A stretch of DNA of 12,135 nt from Bacteroidota bacterium (GTDB lineage Bacteria; Bacteroidota; Bacteroidia; B-17B0; Aurantibacillaceae): NCBI GenBank assembly GCA_947474485.1, contig CANJJP010000013.1, forward strand, positions 1 through 12,135, in the 5' to 3' direction. Below, one piece after another: positions 5,665-12,135 of the stretch. Position 1 is the first letter of the stretch. Every line of letters begins with the position of its first letter. The notes under the pieces were generated by a model that worked only from the letters and a program-made list of their open reading frames with translations, was not told where the DNA came from and ran no database searches. The translations under genes were made by a program, and so were the position numbers.

Positions 5665-7410
5665 TTACTTCCCTTCTGGACTGGCAAAGAAATCCTTCGC
5701 TTTTTTATTGTTCGGATCTAAATCTCTAACAATTCCAAAATACTCTTTTGCTTTCGCGTTATCTTTTTGTTTTAAGAAATAATATCCTAAGTATTCGCAA
5801 GCTTCGATTACGTTTACTTTGTATGAAGCAGTTGAACGTTCTTCAACTTTTACTAAAGCTAATGCAGCTTCGAAATGAGGTTTTGCTAACCATTTTTCGT
5901 TTTTAGGGTCTAGTTGTAAGTTTGCTTTACCTCTCCAGAAAAATCCGATTGGATAAGTTGGGCTTGCTTTTGTTAATTTAGAGAAACAAGTATCAGCTTT
6001 AACCATATCCTTAGGTCCGTAATAATATGCTCTACCTAAATCATAATTATCTTGTCCCGTTAAACCTTTAGTGCATTTTGCTTTGTTGTTGTAAGCAGCA
6101 ATTGCTTTATCGTAACGTTTTGCTTTTACCCAAATTTTACCAATATCTCCCCACAACTCACAATTAGCAACTGAATCTAACTTAATAGCCTTTTCAATTT
6201 CAATGACACCTAAAGAATCTTGCCCAGTTTTAGACATTAATAAACCTTTGTATTTGTAATCATCAGGGATATATTTAAAATCTTTTCCTGCTGATTTTTC
6301 GAAGAAAGTATTCATTGCATTAATACCTTTTTTATACCCATCTTTATCTGAAGCGTAAGTCCATTTGTCAACTCCTCCGTGTCCACCACAAGCACCTGAA
6401 CCTTTTGCGTCAGACGTTGTTCCATCTACACATAAACATCCTGTTCTTGTTTGACATTTATCTCCCAACTCAAAATAAGAATATCCAAGTACACGGTATA
6501 AATAAGGACTTTGATTAGCATCCTTTTTAATAATTTCTTCGATTTCATCTACAGCATCTTGATATTGTTTAGCTAAGTATAAAGCATAAGCAAAACGTAC
6601 GCGAGCTGATTCAGAATTATTTAATTCTAAATATTTTTTATAACTCTCAATTGCTTCTTTGTAACGAGTTGCTTTCATGTAAATTTCTGCTTTCTCACGG
6701 TATGCAGGCGCAAACTTATCATCAATAGCTTCAGCATCTTTGTAATATTTTAAAGCTTCTGTGTAATTTCTACCACGCTCATATAATTTACCTTTTCGAG
6801 TAACTGCTCTTACGTTTTTCTTATCTAGTTCAAACGCCTTGTCGTATTGCTTAATTGCTGGGCCACCATCTGTTGGGTTTTGCTCTAACAATGCATCACC
6901 CCATAAAAGATAAACTTCAGAATTCTTACCATCTAACTTGGAAGCTTCAGTAATCAACCTCATTGCCTCTGGTAAGTTTTTATACATTGGCGCTTTTGTG
7001 TATGCTTCAGCTAATTTTAAATAAGATAAAGCTTTAACAGGTTTATTTGTTTTGTCTTCCGCTAAAGTTTTTCCTTTAAACAAATTTGTATTTGCGTCTG
7101 CCTCTTTACCTTGAAACAAATATACTTTACCAATACCAATATGATTTAAGGGATACATTGGGCTAACCTCTGTACCTTTTTTGTACATGATTAAAGCCGA
7201 ATCCAAATTATCATTTTTAAAATAATTTTCACCGAAGTAAAAATAATTGTCGCCTTTGTTTGGTTCTTTTGCTACTAAACTTTTAAAATCTGCTGATGCA
7301 GCTTCAAAACGTTCGTTATCTGTTTTGGTAATTGCCTCTTGTAAGGTTTGCGCCACCCCGTTTACACTTATGCTTGCAATGGCTAAACCGGCTAATACAA
7401 AATTTTTCAT
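5665..7410 (-). CDS. Secreted tetratricopeptide-repeat protein with a Cys/Gly-rich insert
   Basis: A 581-residue protein. Residues 1-20 form a signal peptide (MKNFVLAGLAIASISVNGVA), with cleavage likely around Ala20-Gln21, so it acts in the periplasm or at the outer membrane. The rest is a superhelix of tetratricopeptide repeats, with clear units around 35-85, 185-265 (for example YTEALKYYKDAEAID and YKEAIESYKKYLELN), 280-315, 395-445 and 540-570. Such proteins are scaffolds for protein complexes. The repeat pattern is broken at 318-349 by an insert with Cys319, 325, 327 and 341 and several glycines. Four more cysteines (417, 446, 475, 538) lie further on and may form disulfides. The gene has its own strong promoter and is divergent from the ECF sigma locus. 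The family is typical of Bacteroidota; partners are unknown. No enzymatic motif is seen. Confidence 0.85.
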   Translation of the reverse strand: MKNFVLAGLAIASISVNGVAQTLQEAITKTDNERFEAASADFKSLVAKEPNKGDNYFYFGENYFKNDNLDSALIMYKKGTEVSPMYPLNHIGIGKVYLFQGKEADANTNLFKGKTLAEDKTNKPVKALSYLKLAEAYTKAPMYKNLPEAMRLITEASKLDGKNSEVYLLWGDALLEQNPTDGGPAIKQYDKAFELDKKNVRAVTRKGKLYERGRNYTEALKYYKDAEAIDDKFAPAYREKAEIYMKATRYKEAIESYKKYLELNNSESARVRFAYALYLAKQYQDAVDEIEEIIKKDANQSPYLYRVLGYSYFELGDKCQTRTGCLCVDGTTSDAKGSGACGGHGGVDKWTYASDKDGYKKGINAMNTFFEKSAGKDFKYIPDDYKYKGLLMSKTGQDSLGVIEIEKAIKLDSVANCELWGDIGKIWVKAKRYDKAIAAYNNKAKCTKGLTGQDNYDLGRAYYYGPKDMVKADTCFSKLTKASPTYPIGFFWRGKANLQLDPKNEKWLAKPHFEAALALVKVEERSTASYKVNVIEACEYLGYYFLKQKDNAKAKEYFGIVRDLDPNNKKAKDFFASPEGK

Positions 7411-7434
7411 AATCTTCTCTATTTTTTATGTTTA

Positions 7435-7465
7435 CAAAAATAACATTTACATAAGTCGTACCAAA
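7435..7465 (-). promoter_or_regulatory. Bacteroidota-type promoter of the TPR gene
   Basis: On the minus strand TTTG (7462-7465) is followed by a 19-base spacer and TATTTTTG (7435-7442), 24 bases ahead of the ATG at 7410. It is a full match to the primary consensus. A 10-base palindrome TTCAGCTGAA (7472-7481) lies just upstream of the -33 box and could be an operator, though this is only suggestive. Confidence 0.7.
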
Positions 7466-7650
7466 TTTAATTTCAGCTGAATTTCAGTGATTTAAGCTTT
7501 AATAACATAATATTTACCTGATTTGCATCGAGTCTCTAGTGCAACATATTTTATTGTTTATCAACGATTTAAACATTCGTTTATTGTAAAAAGGCATATT
7601 TTTACCTCAAAATAGAGCTAAAACGAGTGATTTTTCAGTATTTATTGGGT

Positions 7651-7658
7651 TACATTTG
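7651..7658 (+). promoter_or_regulatory. Putative -7 box of the ECF sigma gene
   Basis: TACATTTG fully matches TAnnTTTG and ends 32 bases before the ATG at 7691. No TTTG is visible about 19 bases upstream, so this promoter may be weak, activator-dependent or read by another sigma factor, possibly the encoded one. Confidence 0.45.
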
Positions 7659-7690
7659 CTCTTAAATTGTATTAACTACACAAGACGCTT

Positions 7691-8266
7691 ATGGCAGTCA
7701 AAAGGCAGTTCACTGATAGTGAGTTTATAGATGGGTTGAGAACTGACAACGATGTTGCCTTAAGTGCATTGTACAAAAAGTATTTTAATGTGGTTCTAAA
7801 ATATGTGCTTAACAATAGTGGCACCGAAGAAGAAGCACAAGACATTTACCAAGAAACAGTTATCGTTCTTTATAATAATGCAAGAAAACCAGATTTTACG
7901 CTTAATTGCGCAATGCAAACCTATATTTATTCGGTTGCAAAACGTTTGTGGTTAAAACAACTGAATAAACACAGTCATGTTTTTAAACTTTCGGAAAATG
8001 CAGATGAAGATGGGACACTAGTAGATGTGGGAAGCGACATTCATGAACACGAGGAAAAAGAGAAACAATTGTTTCGCATGAATGAGAGTTTGGTTGATTT
8101 AGGAGAGCCTTGTAAAACTTTGATTGAAGATTTTTATATAAACCGTTTAAGCATGGAGGAAATTTCGGAGAAATTCGGATACACAAACGCTGACAACGCA
8201 AAAAACCAAAAATATAAATGTTTGCAACGATTGAAACGTTTATTTTTTAACGACGAAGAAAAATGA
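7691..8266 (+). CDS. ECF (RNA polymerase sigma-70 family) sigma factor
   Basis: A 191-residue protein with the two-domain layout of extracytoplasmic-function sigma factors. Region 2 covers about 20-92 and contains LYKKYFNVVLKYVLNN, the DIYQET block (51-56) used for core binding, and the AMQTYIYSVAKRLWLKQL helix that contacts the -10 element. A charged linker follows (about 100-125, rich in Asp/Glu). Region 4 (about 130-185) has LSMEEISEKFGYTNADNAKNQ, a helix-turn-helix for the -35 element. It directs RNA polymerase to a dedicated gene set once released from its anti-sigma factor. The next gene overlaps it by 4 bases (ATGA at 8263-8266) and encodes the likely anti-sigma partner, fused to a protease. 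The family is clear; the regulon and signal are not known. Confidence 0.9.
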   Translation: MAVKRQFTDSEFIDGLRTDNDVALSALYKKYFNVVLKYVLNNSGTEEEAQDIYQETVIVLYNNARKPDFTLNCAMQTYIYSVAKRLWLKQLNKHSHVFKLSENADEDGTLVDVGSDIHEHEEKEKQLFRMNESLVDLGEPCKTLIEDFYINRLSMEEISEKFGYTNADNAKNQKYKCLQRLKRLFFNDEEK

Positions 8267-9342
8267 GAAATATAGATTTATTTGACGATTATTTGATGGG
8301 GCATTTAAATGCCGAAGACAAAAAAGCTTTTGAAACTCGCTTAAGTGAAGATGCTGCTTTAAAATCAGAATTTGACACACACAAGAAATTTGTAAAAACC
8401 TTTCAAGCAAATAACGCAGTACAAAATTTCAAAAATAAATTGAAATCAATTCATAAAGATGCTTTTGGAACTAACAACATCAAGCACATTCATCAAGAAA
8501 AAACGTTCTTTCAAAAATACATTAAACCAACAGGAATGGCTGCAAGTATTGCCATTATTGCTGTTATTACTACCATCACTGTTTTAAGTACAGGTGGTTA
8601 TGTAATGAAAAAACAAAATTCGAATTACACACAATTAGAAAAACAATTACAAACTTCTCAAGAAGCAATCATAGAAGGTATAGAAAATATTGCTAAGAAA
8701 AAACCTACTTACATTCCTGCTAACTTTATGGGAACAGGTTTCGCTATCAACAACAAAGGTTATTTTATTACAAGTTTGCATTTAGTTCGTAATTGCGATT
8801 CTATTTTTATTGGAAATGCTAGTGCTGAACGTTTAGGTGCACGTATTGTTCATACCGATTCAAAATTAGATATTGCTATTTTAAAAATTGACAGTGTAAA
8901 CGCGTTAAACTTAAGAGATTTACCTTACTCATTTAAATCAAACGCAAGTGACTTAGGCGAAAAAATATTTACACTTGGTTACCCATCTCAAGACATTGTT
9001 TATGGAGAAGGAACCATTTCATCAGCAAGTAGAGCGGGTGACACAAACATGTACCAAATCTCTATTCCTGTAAATCCAGGAAACAGCGGTGGTCCTTTAT
9101 TAGATGAGTACGGTAATATTATTGGTGTTGTTAGCGGTAAAAACCAAAATGCTGAAGGAACAGGTTTTGCTAGCAAAGCAGTTTACATTAATGAGCTACT
9201 TAAAAACATCGAAGACAAAGAACTTCAAAAAGAACTTACTCCTAACAAACGTAATGCTTTAAAAGGCATGAAACGCAGTGAGCAAATTAAACGCATCACT
9301 CCGTTTGTGTTCAATGTTTACGTTTACAAAGCAAGCAATTAA
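8263..9342 (+). CDS. Membrane anti-sigma-like protein fused to an HtrA/trypsin-like serine protease
   Basis: A 359-residue protein with three parts. Residues 1-50 (DLFDDYLMGHLNAEDKKAFE and so on) resemble the zinc-less N-terminal domain of Bacteroidota anti-sigma factors. A single hydrophobic helix (about 91-114) is followed by a short polar stalk. Residues 150-310 form a chymotrypsin-fold protease of the HtrA type: GYFITSLHLV with His173, LDIAILKI with Asp203, and NPGNSGGPLL with Ser275. The catalytic triad and oxyanion loop are intact. No PDZ domain follows, only a basic tail of about 45 residues. The expected topology puts the N-terminus in the cytoplasm, holding the sigma factor, and the protease in the periplasm. 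The gene overlaps the sigma gene by 4 bases, which supports a pair. In E. coli the anti-sigma RseA and the HtrA-family protease DegS are separate proteins. The fusion is visible in the sequence; autocleavage or sensing is inference. Confidence 0.85.
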   Translation: MRNIDLFDDYLMGHLNAEDKKAFETRLSEDAALKSEFDTHKKFVKTFQANNAVQNFKNKLKSIHKDAFGTNNIKHIHQEKTFFQKYIKPTGMAASIAIIAVITTITVLSTGGYVMKKQNSNYTQLEKQLQTSQEAIIEGIENIAKKKPTYIPANFMGTGFAINNKGYFITSLHLVRNCDSIFIGNASAERLGARIVHTDSKLDIAILKIDSVNALNLRDLPYSFKSNASDLGEKIFTLGYPSQDIVYGEGTISSASRAGDTNMYQISIPVNPGNSGGPLLDEYGNIIGVVSGKNQNAEGTGFASKAVYINELLKNIEDKELQKELTPNKRNALKGMKRSEQIKRITPFVFNVYVYKASN

Positions 9343-9406
9343 TTTGAAAACTTGTTAATTAGCCCCGGTAGCTATCGGGTTTGAAAATGGTTTTCGTTTT
9401 CAAATT
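9341..9406. terminator. Nested inverted repeats downstream of the protease gene
   Basis: An 11-base perfect outer pair, AATTTGAAAAC (9341-9351) and GTTTTCAAATT (9396-9406), encloses a GC-rich near-palindrome CCCGGTAGCTATCGGG (9364-9379). It also encloses a short GAAAA-TGG-TTTTC hairpin (9383-9395). The outer arm overlaps the protease stop codon. The GC-rich core followed by TTTG could end transcription of the sigma operon. CCCGATAGCTATCGGG-like palindromes are, from memory, frequent between genes in Bacteroidota. No clear promoter for the next gene was found in the 93-base gap. Confidence 0.55.
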
Positions 9407-9435
9407 AATACATCTTCAAATTTCCAAATCCTACT

Positions 9436-10134
9436 ATGTACTCTCAAGTAAAACATATCTTTTTTGATTTCGATAATACCTTATGGGATTTTGAAGCGAA
9501 CTCAAAAAATGTTTTGTATGATTTAATTGCAGAATACGAACTCGAGAAAAAATGTCAATGCAAAGCTGATTCATTTATTAAAACATATGTTTTAGTTAAT
9601 GATGATTTGTGGGCCTTGTATCGCAAAAAGGCTATTACAAAAGATGAATTGCGCTCTTCACGTTTCACCAACACAATGTTGTATTTTGGTTATGATGATT
9701 TAGAGCTTGGACTAAAACTAGAAGATGAATACATTGCTCGTGCCCCGCATCAAAAAGGATTAGTGCCGCATACCATTGAAGTGTTGGAATACTTATCTAA
9801 AAGATATGATTTGCACATCATCACCAATGGCTTTAAAGAAATACAGCACATTAAATTAAACACCTGCAATATTGGACATTACTTTAAAAATATTATTATT
9901 TCAGAAGAAGTCGGTTTTAATAAACCCGATGAGAGAATATTTCAGCATTCGTTTAAACTTGCTAATACTATAATCGAACACTCTCTTATGATTGGCGATG
10001 ATTGGGATGCAGATATTTTAGGTCCGCACAAAATTGGATTAAAAGCAATTTATTTTAATCGTAAGAATATAGGAGTTAGCAACAACTTGGTTCCTGAGAT
10101 TAAATCGTTGGATGAACTGATGGAGATGCTTTAA
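9436..10134 (+). CDS. YjjG-family HAD hydrolase (noncanonical pyrimidine nucleotidase)
   Basis: A 232-residue haloacid-dehalogenase-superfamily protein. Motif I is FFDFDNTLWDF with nucleophile Asp11 and acid/base Asp13. An alpha-helical C1 cap (about 20-100) follows. Motif II is IITNG (Thr130), motif III is NKPDERIF with Lys163, and motif IV is MIGDDWDADILG with the Mg-binding Asp188 and Asp189. The FDxDNTLWDF opening and the GDxxxxDxxG end are characteristic of YjjG, a 5'-nucleotidase acting on dUMP, dTMP and abnormal pyrimidine nucleotides. That activity is known from E. coli; here it is assigned by family. Length is normal. The gene is convergent with the ABC-F gene. The 92-base gap between them (10135-10226) holds only a weak GTTTT-GTGAT-AAAAC hairpin (10195-10209), with no convincing terminator. 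Confidence 0.88.
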   Translation: MYSQVKHIFFDFDNTLWDFEANSKNVLYDLIAEYELEKKCQCKADSFIKTYVLVNDDLWALYRKKAITKDELRSSRFTNTMLYFGYDDLELGLKLEDEYIARAPHQKGLVPHTIEVLEYLSKRYDLHIITNGFKEIQHIKLNTCNIGHYFKNIIISEEVGFNKPDERIFQHSFKLANTIIEHSLMIGDDWDADILGPHKIGLKAIYFNRKNIGVSNNLVPEIKSLDELMEML

Positions 10135-10226
10135 AGCTAGCAAGTCACTAATTGTTTACAGAGATTATTTTATTATTTGTGCTAAGTAAATAAAGTTTTG
10201 TGATAAAACACGCAAAGCCTGCATAA

Positions 10227-11855
10227 TTATTTCTTCTTCTTCACGCCATATAGCGCCTCACGCTGCTTTTGCACATCTTCGCTCGCTAAGTATTCATCAT
10301 ACGTACATGACTTGTCAATCATACCGTTTGGAGTTAATTCGATAATACGGTTTGCAATTGTTTGTGTTAACTCGTGATCATGAGAAGTGAAAAGGATTGT
10401 TCCTTTAAAATCTTTCATTCCTTCGTTCAACGAAATAATCGCTTCCAAATCTAAGTGATTGGTTGGATCATCCATGGTTAAAAAGTTTGCGTTCATTTGC
10501 ATCATACGTGATAACATGCAACGTACTTTTTCTCCACCTGATAATACATTACATTTTTTTAATACCTCTTCACCACTAAACAACATCTTACCTAAGAATC
10601 CACGAATGTATGTTTCATCCTTATCCGTTGAGTATTGACGTAACCAATCAATTAAATTATAATCTACCTGAAAGTAAGAAGCGTTTTCGTTTGGCAAGTA
10701 TGAAGTGTTGATAGTTGTGCCAAACTCAAAGGTTCCGCTATCAGCTTCTAATTCTTTATTTATAATTTGGAATAAAGAAGTAATTGCTAAATGATTTTTT
10801 GCAAGGAAAGCAATCTTATCGCCTTTACGAACATTGATGTGAACGTTTTTAAATAACACACCATCTGCGTTTGATTTACTTAAGTTTTCGATATGTAATA
10901 CTTGGTCTCCTGCTTCACGCAATTGATTAAAAATAATTGCAGGATATTTTCTATTACTTGCCGGTATTTCATCTACAACTAATTTCTCTAATAACTTTTT
11001 ACGACTGGTTGCTTGGCTCGATTTACTTGCGTTTGCAGAGAACCTACGAACGAAATCTTGTAACTCTGCACGTTTATCTTCAATCTTTTTATTTTGGTCG
11101 CTGCGTTGTTTTAATGCTAACTGACTCATGTGATACCAGAAACTATAGTTCCCACTGTAGTTTTGTAATTTACCATAATCAATGTCGCAAATGTGCGTAC
11201 ACACCGCATCTAAAAAGTGACGATCATGGGAAATAACAATAACAGTGTTTTGAAAATCAGCAAGGAAATTTTCTAACCAAGAAATGGTTTCAACATCCAA
11301 ATCGTTTGTAGGCTCATCTAATAAAAGGATATCAGGGTTTCCGAATAATGCTTGAGCTAATAGAACTTTTACTTTTTCTTTACCTGTTAAATCTTTTACT
11401 TCTTTGTAGTGGTAGTCTTCAGGAATTCCCAATTCTGCAAGTAAAGTAGCAGCATCACTTTCTGCGTTCCAACCATTCATTTCACCAAATTCACCTTCTA
11501 ATTCGGCTGCTTTTATTCCATCCGCTTCACTAAAATCTTCTTTAGCATAAATTGCATCCTTATCTTTCATTATTTGAAACAAACGTTTGTTTCCCATAAT
11601 AACAGTTTCTAATACTTGAAACTCATCAAACTCAAAGTGATTTTGTTTCAATACACTCATACGTAAACCAGGAAGAATATTTACATCTCCTTTGTTCGCT
11701 TCAATCTCACCCGAAAGGATTTTCATGAAGGTAGATTTACCAGCGCCGTTAGCGCCAATAACACCATAACAATTGCCCGGAATAAATTTAATATTTACCT
11801 CGTCGAATAATACGCGCTTGCCATATTGCAAGGTGATGTTGGATACCGTAATCAT
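10227..11855 (-). CDS. YbiT-type ABC-F ATPase with degenerate second ATP site
   Basis: A 542-residue soluble protein with two ABC domains and no membrane segment. The full-length similarity I recall is to E. coli YbiT, including EEFxVLxTVIMG (arm region, here 78-88) and the linker FVRRFSANASKS (268-279). ABC-F proteins bind the ribosomal E site and act in translation; the exact role of YbiT is not settled. Domain 1 has Walker A GANGAGKS (34-41), Walker B DILLLDEP (175-182) and His210, but a degenerate signature DLTGKEK (155-161). Domain 2 has a good signature LSGGEK (438-443) and His492. Its Walker A position reads LAKNHLAITS (351-360), with no GKS/T, and its Walker B reads MDDP, with Asp463 replacing the catalytic Glu. 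All losses fall on one composite ATP site. The C-terminus ends in KKKK. Length is normal for YbiT (about 530). No antibiotic-resistance role is indicated. Confidence 0.9.
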   Translation of the reverse strand: MITVSNITLQYGKRVLFDEVNIKFIPGNCYGVIGANGAGKSTFMKILSGEIEANKGDVNILPGLRMSVLKQNHFEFDEFQVLETVIMGNKRLFQIMKDKDAIYAKEDFSEADGIKAAELEGEFGEMNGWNAESDAATLLAELGIPEDYHYKEVKDLTGKEKVKVLLAQALFGNPDILLLDEPTNDLDVETISWLENFLADFQNTVIVISHDRHFLDAVCTHICDIDYGKLQNYSGNYSFWYHMSQLALKQRSDQNKKIEDKRAELQDFVRRFSANASKSSQATSRKKLLEKLVVDEIPASNRKYPAIIFNQLREAGDQVLHIENLSKSNADGVLFKNVHINVRKGDKIAFLAKNHLAITSLFQIINKELEADSGTFEFGTTINTSYLPNENASYFQVDYNLIDWLRQYSTDKDETYIRGFLGKMLFSGEEVLKKCNVLSGGEKVRCMLSRMMQMNANFLTMDDPTNHLDLEAIISLNEGMKDFKGTILFTSHDHELTQTIANRIIELTPNGMIDKSCTYDEYLASEDVQKQREALYGVKKKK

Positions 11856-11873
11856 GATAGAAATTTAAGGGCG

Positions 11874-11881
11874 CAAATGTA
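11874..11881 (-). promoter_or_regulatory. Putative -7 box of the ABC-F gene
   Basis: The minus strand reads TACATTTG, a full match to TAnnTTTG, 18 bases ahead of the ATG at 11855. No TTTG was found at the expected -33 position. The 65-base repeat array starts about 37 bases further upstream. Confidence 0.5.
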
Positions 11882-11917
11882 AGGTAAAAATGGTAATTTT
11901 AATAATGTTTTGCTTAA

Positions 11918-12073
11918 AGTCTAAAGCCTATAATACAAACATCCCTTCGACTAGCTCAGGGTAAACTACTCGTTTGTATTATAGTCTAAAGCCTATAATG
12001 CAAACATCCCTTCGACTAGCTCAGGGTAAACTACTCGTTTGTATTATAGTCTAAAGCCTATAATACAAACATC
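11918..12073. repeat. 65-base tandem repeat, 2.4 copies, with internal palindromes
   Basis: Copies lie at 11918-11982 and 11983-12047, with a 26-base partial copy at 12048-12073. The only difference I see between the two full copies is A to G at 12000. Each junction carries a hairpin with GTTTGTATTATAG pairing to CTATAATACAAAC around an 8-base loop (11972-12005, with one mismatch; 12037-12070, perfect). Between the hairpins lies a unique 31-base stretch containing CCCTTCGACTAGCTCAGGG, which resembles a repeat word common in bacterial intergenic DNA. The near-identity of the copies implies recent duplication or ongoing homogenisation. Confidence 0.9.
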
Positions 12074-12135
12074 GTCTACCTGCTCAAACTCTGCTTTCCA
12101 ATGTTCAAAAGCCTCATTTATTTTAATATGTTGCA
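12044..12135 (-). CDS. 3' end of an unidentified gene, cut by the window edge
   Basis: On the minus strand a frame is open from the right edge (first whole codon at 12131-12133) to a TAA at 12044-12046. It encodes 29 residues beginning QHIKINEAFEHWKAEFEQ and ending DDVCIIGFRL. The composition, with alternating charged and hydrophobic residues, looks like a real protein C-terminus, and the other two minus frames have early stops. I do not recognise the family from so short a piece. The last ten residues and the stop codon fall within the 65-base repeat. They may therefore be encoded by an inserted repeat, or the repeat may have grown from the gene's own 3' end. Confidence 0.5.
   Translation of the reverse strand, partial: QHIKINEAFEHWKAEFEQVDDVCIIGFRL

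Larger units (their letters stand above)
7411..7690. other. Divergent control region between the TPR gene and the sigma-factor gene
   Basis: These 280 bases hold no gene. Besides the two promoter boxes listed separately, they contain an inverted repeat GTAAAAA (7586-7592) with TTTTTAC (7599-7605). They also contain a directly repeated TTTATTGT at 7550-7557 and 7580-7587, exactly 30 bases or about three helical turns apart, and the palindrome TTCAGCTGAA at 7472-7481. The stretch is very AT-rich, so such words can arise by chance. The region is long for this compact window, which would fit regulator binding. Confidence 0.4.

Noticed and set aside
10135..10226. Intrinsic terminator between the HAD and ABC-F genes
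   Set aside because: The best hairpin has only five AT-rich pairs (10195-10209). It is too weak to call.
10937..11236. 99-residue plus-strand frame inside the ABC-F gene
   Set aside because: It is antisense to the conserved linker and domain 1 of the ABC-F protein, has odd composition and no motif.
11918..12073. CRISPR array
   Set aside because: The whole 65-base unit is repeated, including the would-be spacers, there are only 2.4 copies, and no cas gene is near. It is a plain tandem repeat.

Overview
The window is AT-rich and comes from a member of the Bacteroidota, probably a Flavobacteriales-like or related lineage. Three things point there. Several genes sit behind promoters of the Bacteroidota type (TTTG, 19 bases, TAnnTTTG). 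Most starts lack a Shine-Dalgarno sequence. Several genes belong to families typical of the phylum: an IPExxxVDY-family protein, a GSCFA-domain protein, an ECF sigma factor paired with a zinc-less anti-sigma-like domain, and a YbiT-type ABC-F protein with a degenerate second ATPase domain. No tRNA, rRNA, CRISPR array, transposase or phage gene was seen. Most of the region reads as chromosomal core with a few accessory elements.

Left part (1-3257, + strand): a HemJ-like membrane protein, a fused two-domain oligopeptide/nickel-type ABC ATPase, and an IPExxxVDY-family protein that starts 7 bases after the ATPase gene. This run meets the minus-strand YbaB/EbfC nucleoid protein gene across a roughly 105-base nested palindrome. 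A second palindromic element, built from CACTAAG words, lies between ybaB and the next operon.

Centre (3852-5614, + strand): a tight operon of an EVE-domain protein, TsaE (tRNA t6A synthesis) and a GSCFA-domain hydrolase-like protein. It ends at a perfect 15-bp hairpin shared with a convergent secreted TPR protein (5665-7410, - strand). That protein carries a cysteine/glycine-rich insert in its repeat domain.

The TPR gene is divergent from the most interesting locus here (7691-9342). An ECF sigma factor gene overlaps by 4 bases a gene for a single-pass membrane protein. That protein has a cytoplasmic anti-sigma-like N-terminus and a C-terminal HtrA/trypsin-like domain with an intact His-Asp-Ser triad and no PDZ domain. 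This is in effect a sigma/anti-sigma switch with its own protease attached. Whether the protease senses envelope stress, cleaves its own anti-sigma part or acts on others cannot be told from sequence.

Right part (9436-12135): a YjjG-like HAD nucleotidase (+) and a convergent YbiT-type ABC-F ATPase (-) in which every degenerate motif falls on the same one of the two ATP sites. The window ends in a 65-base tandem repeat (2.4 copies) that runs into the 3' end of a truncated minus-strand gene, so the repeat encodes that gene's last residues and stop codon.
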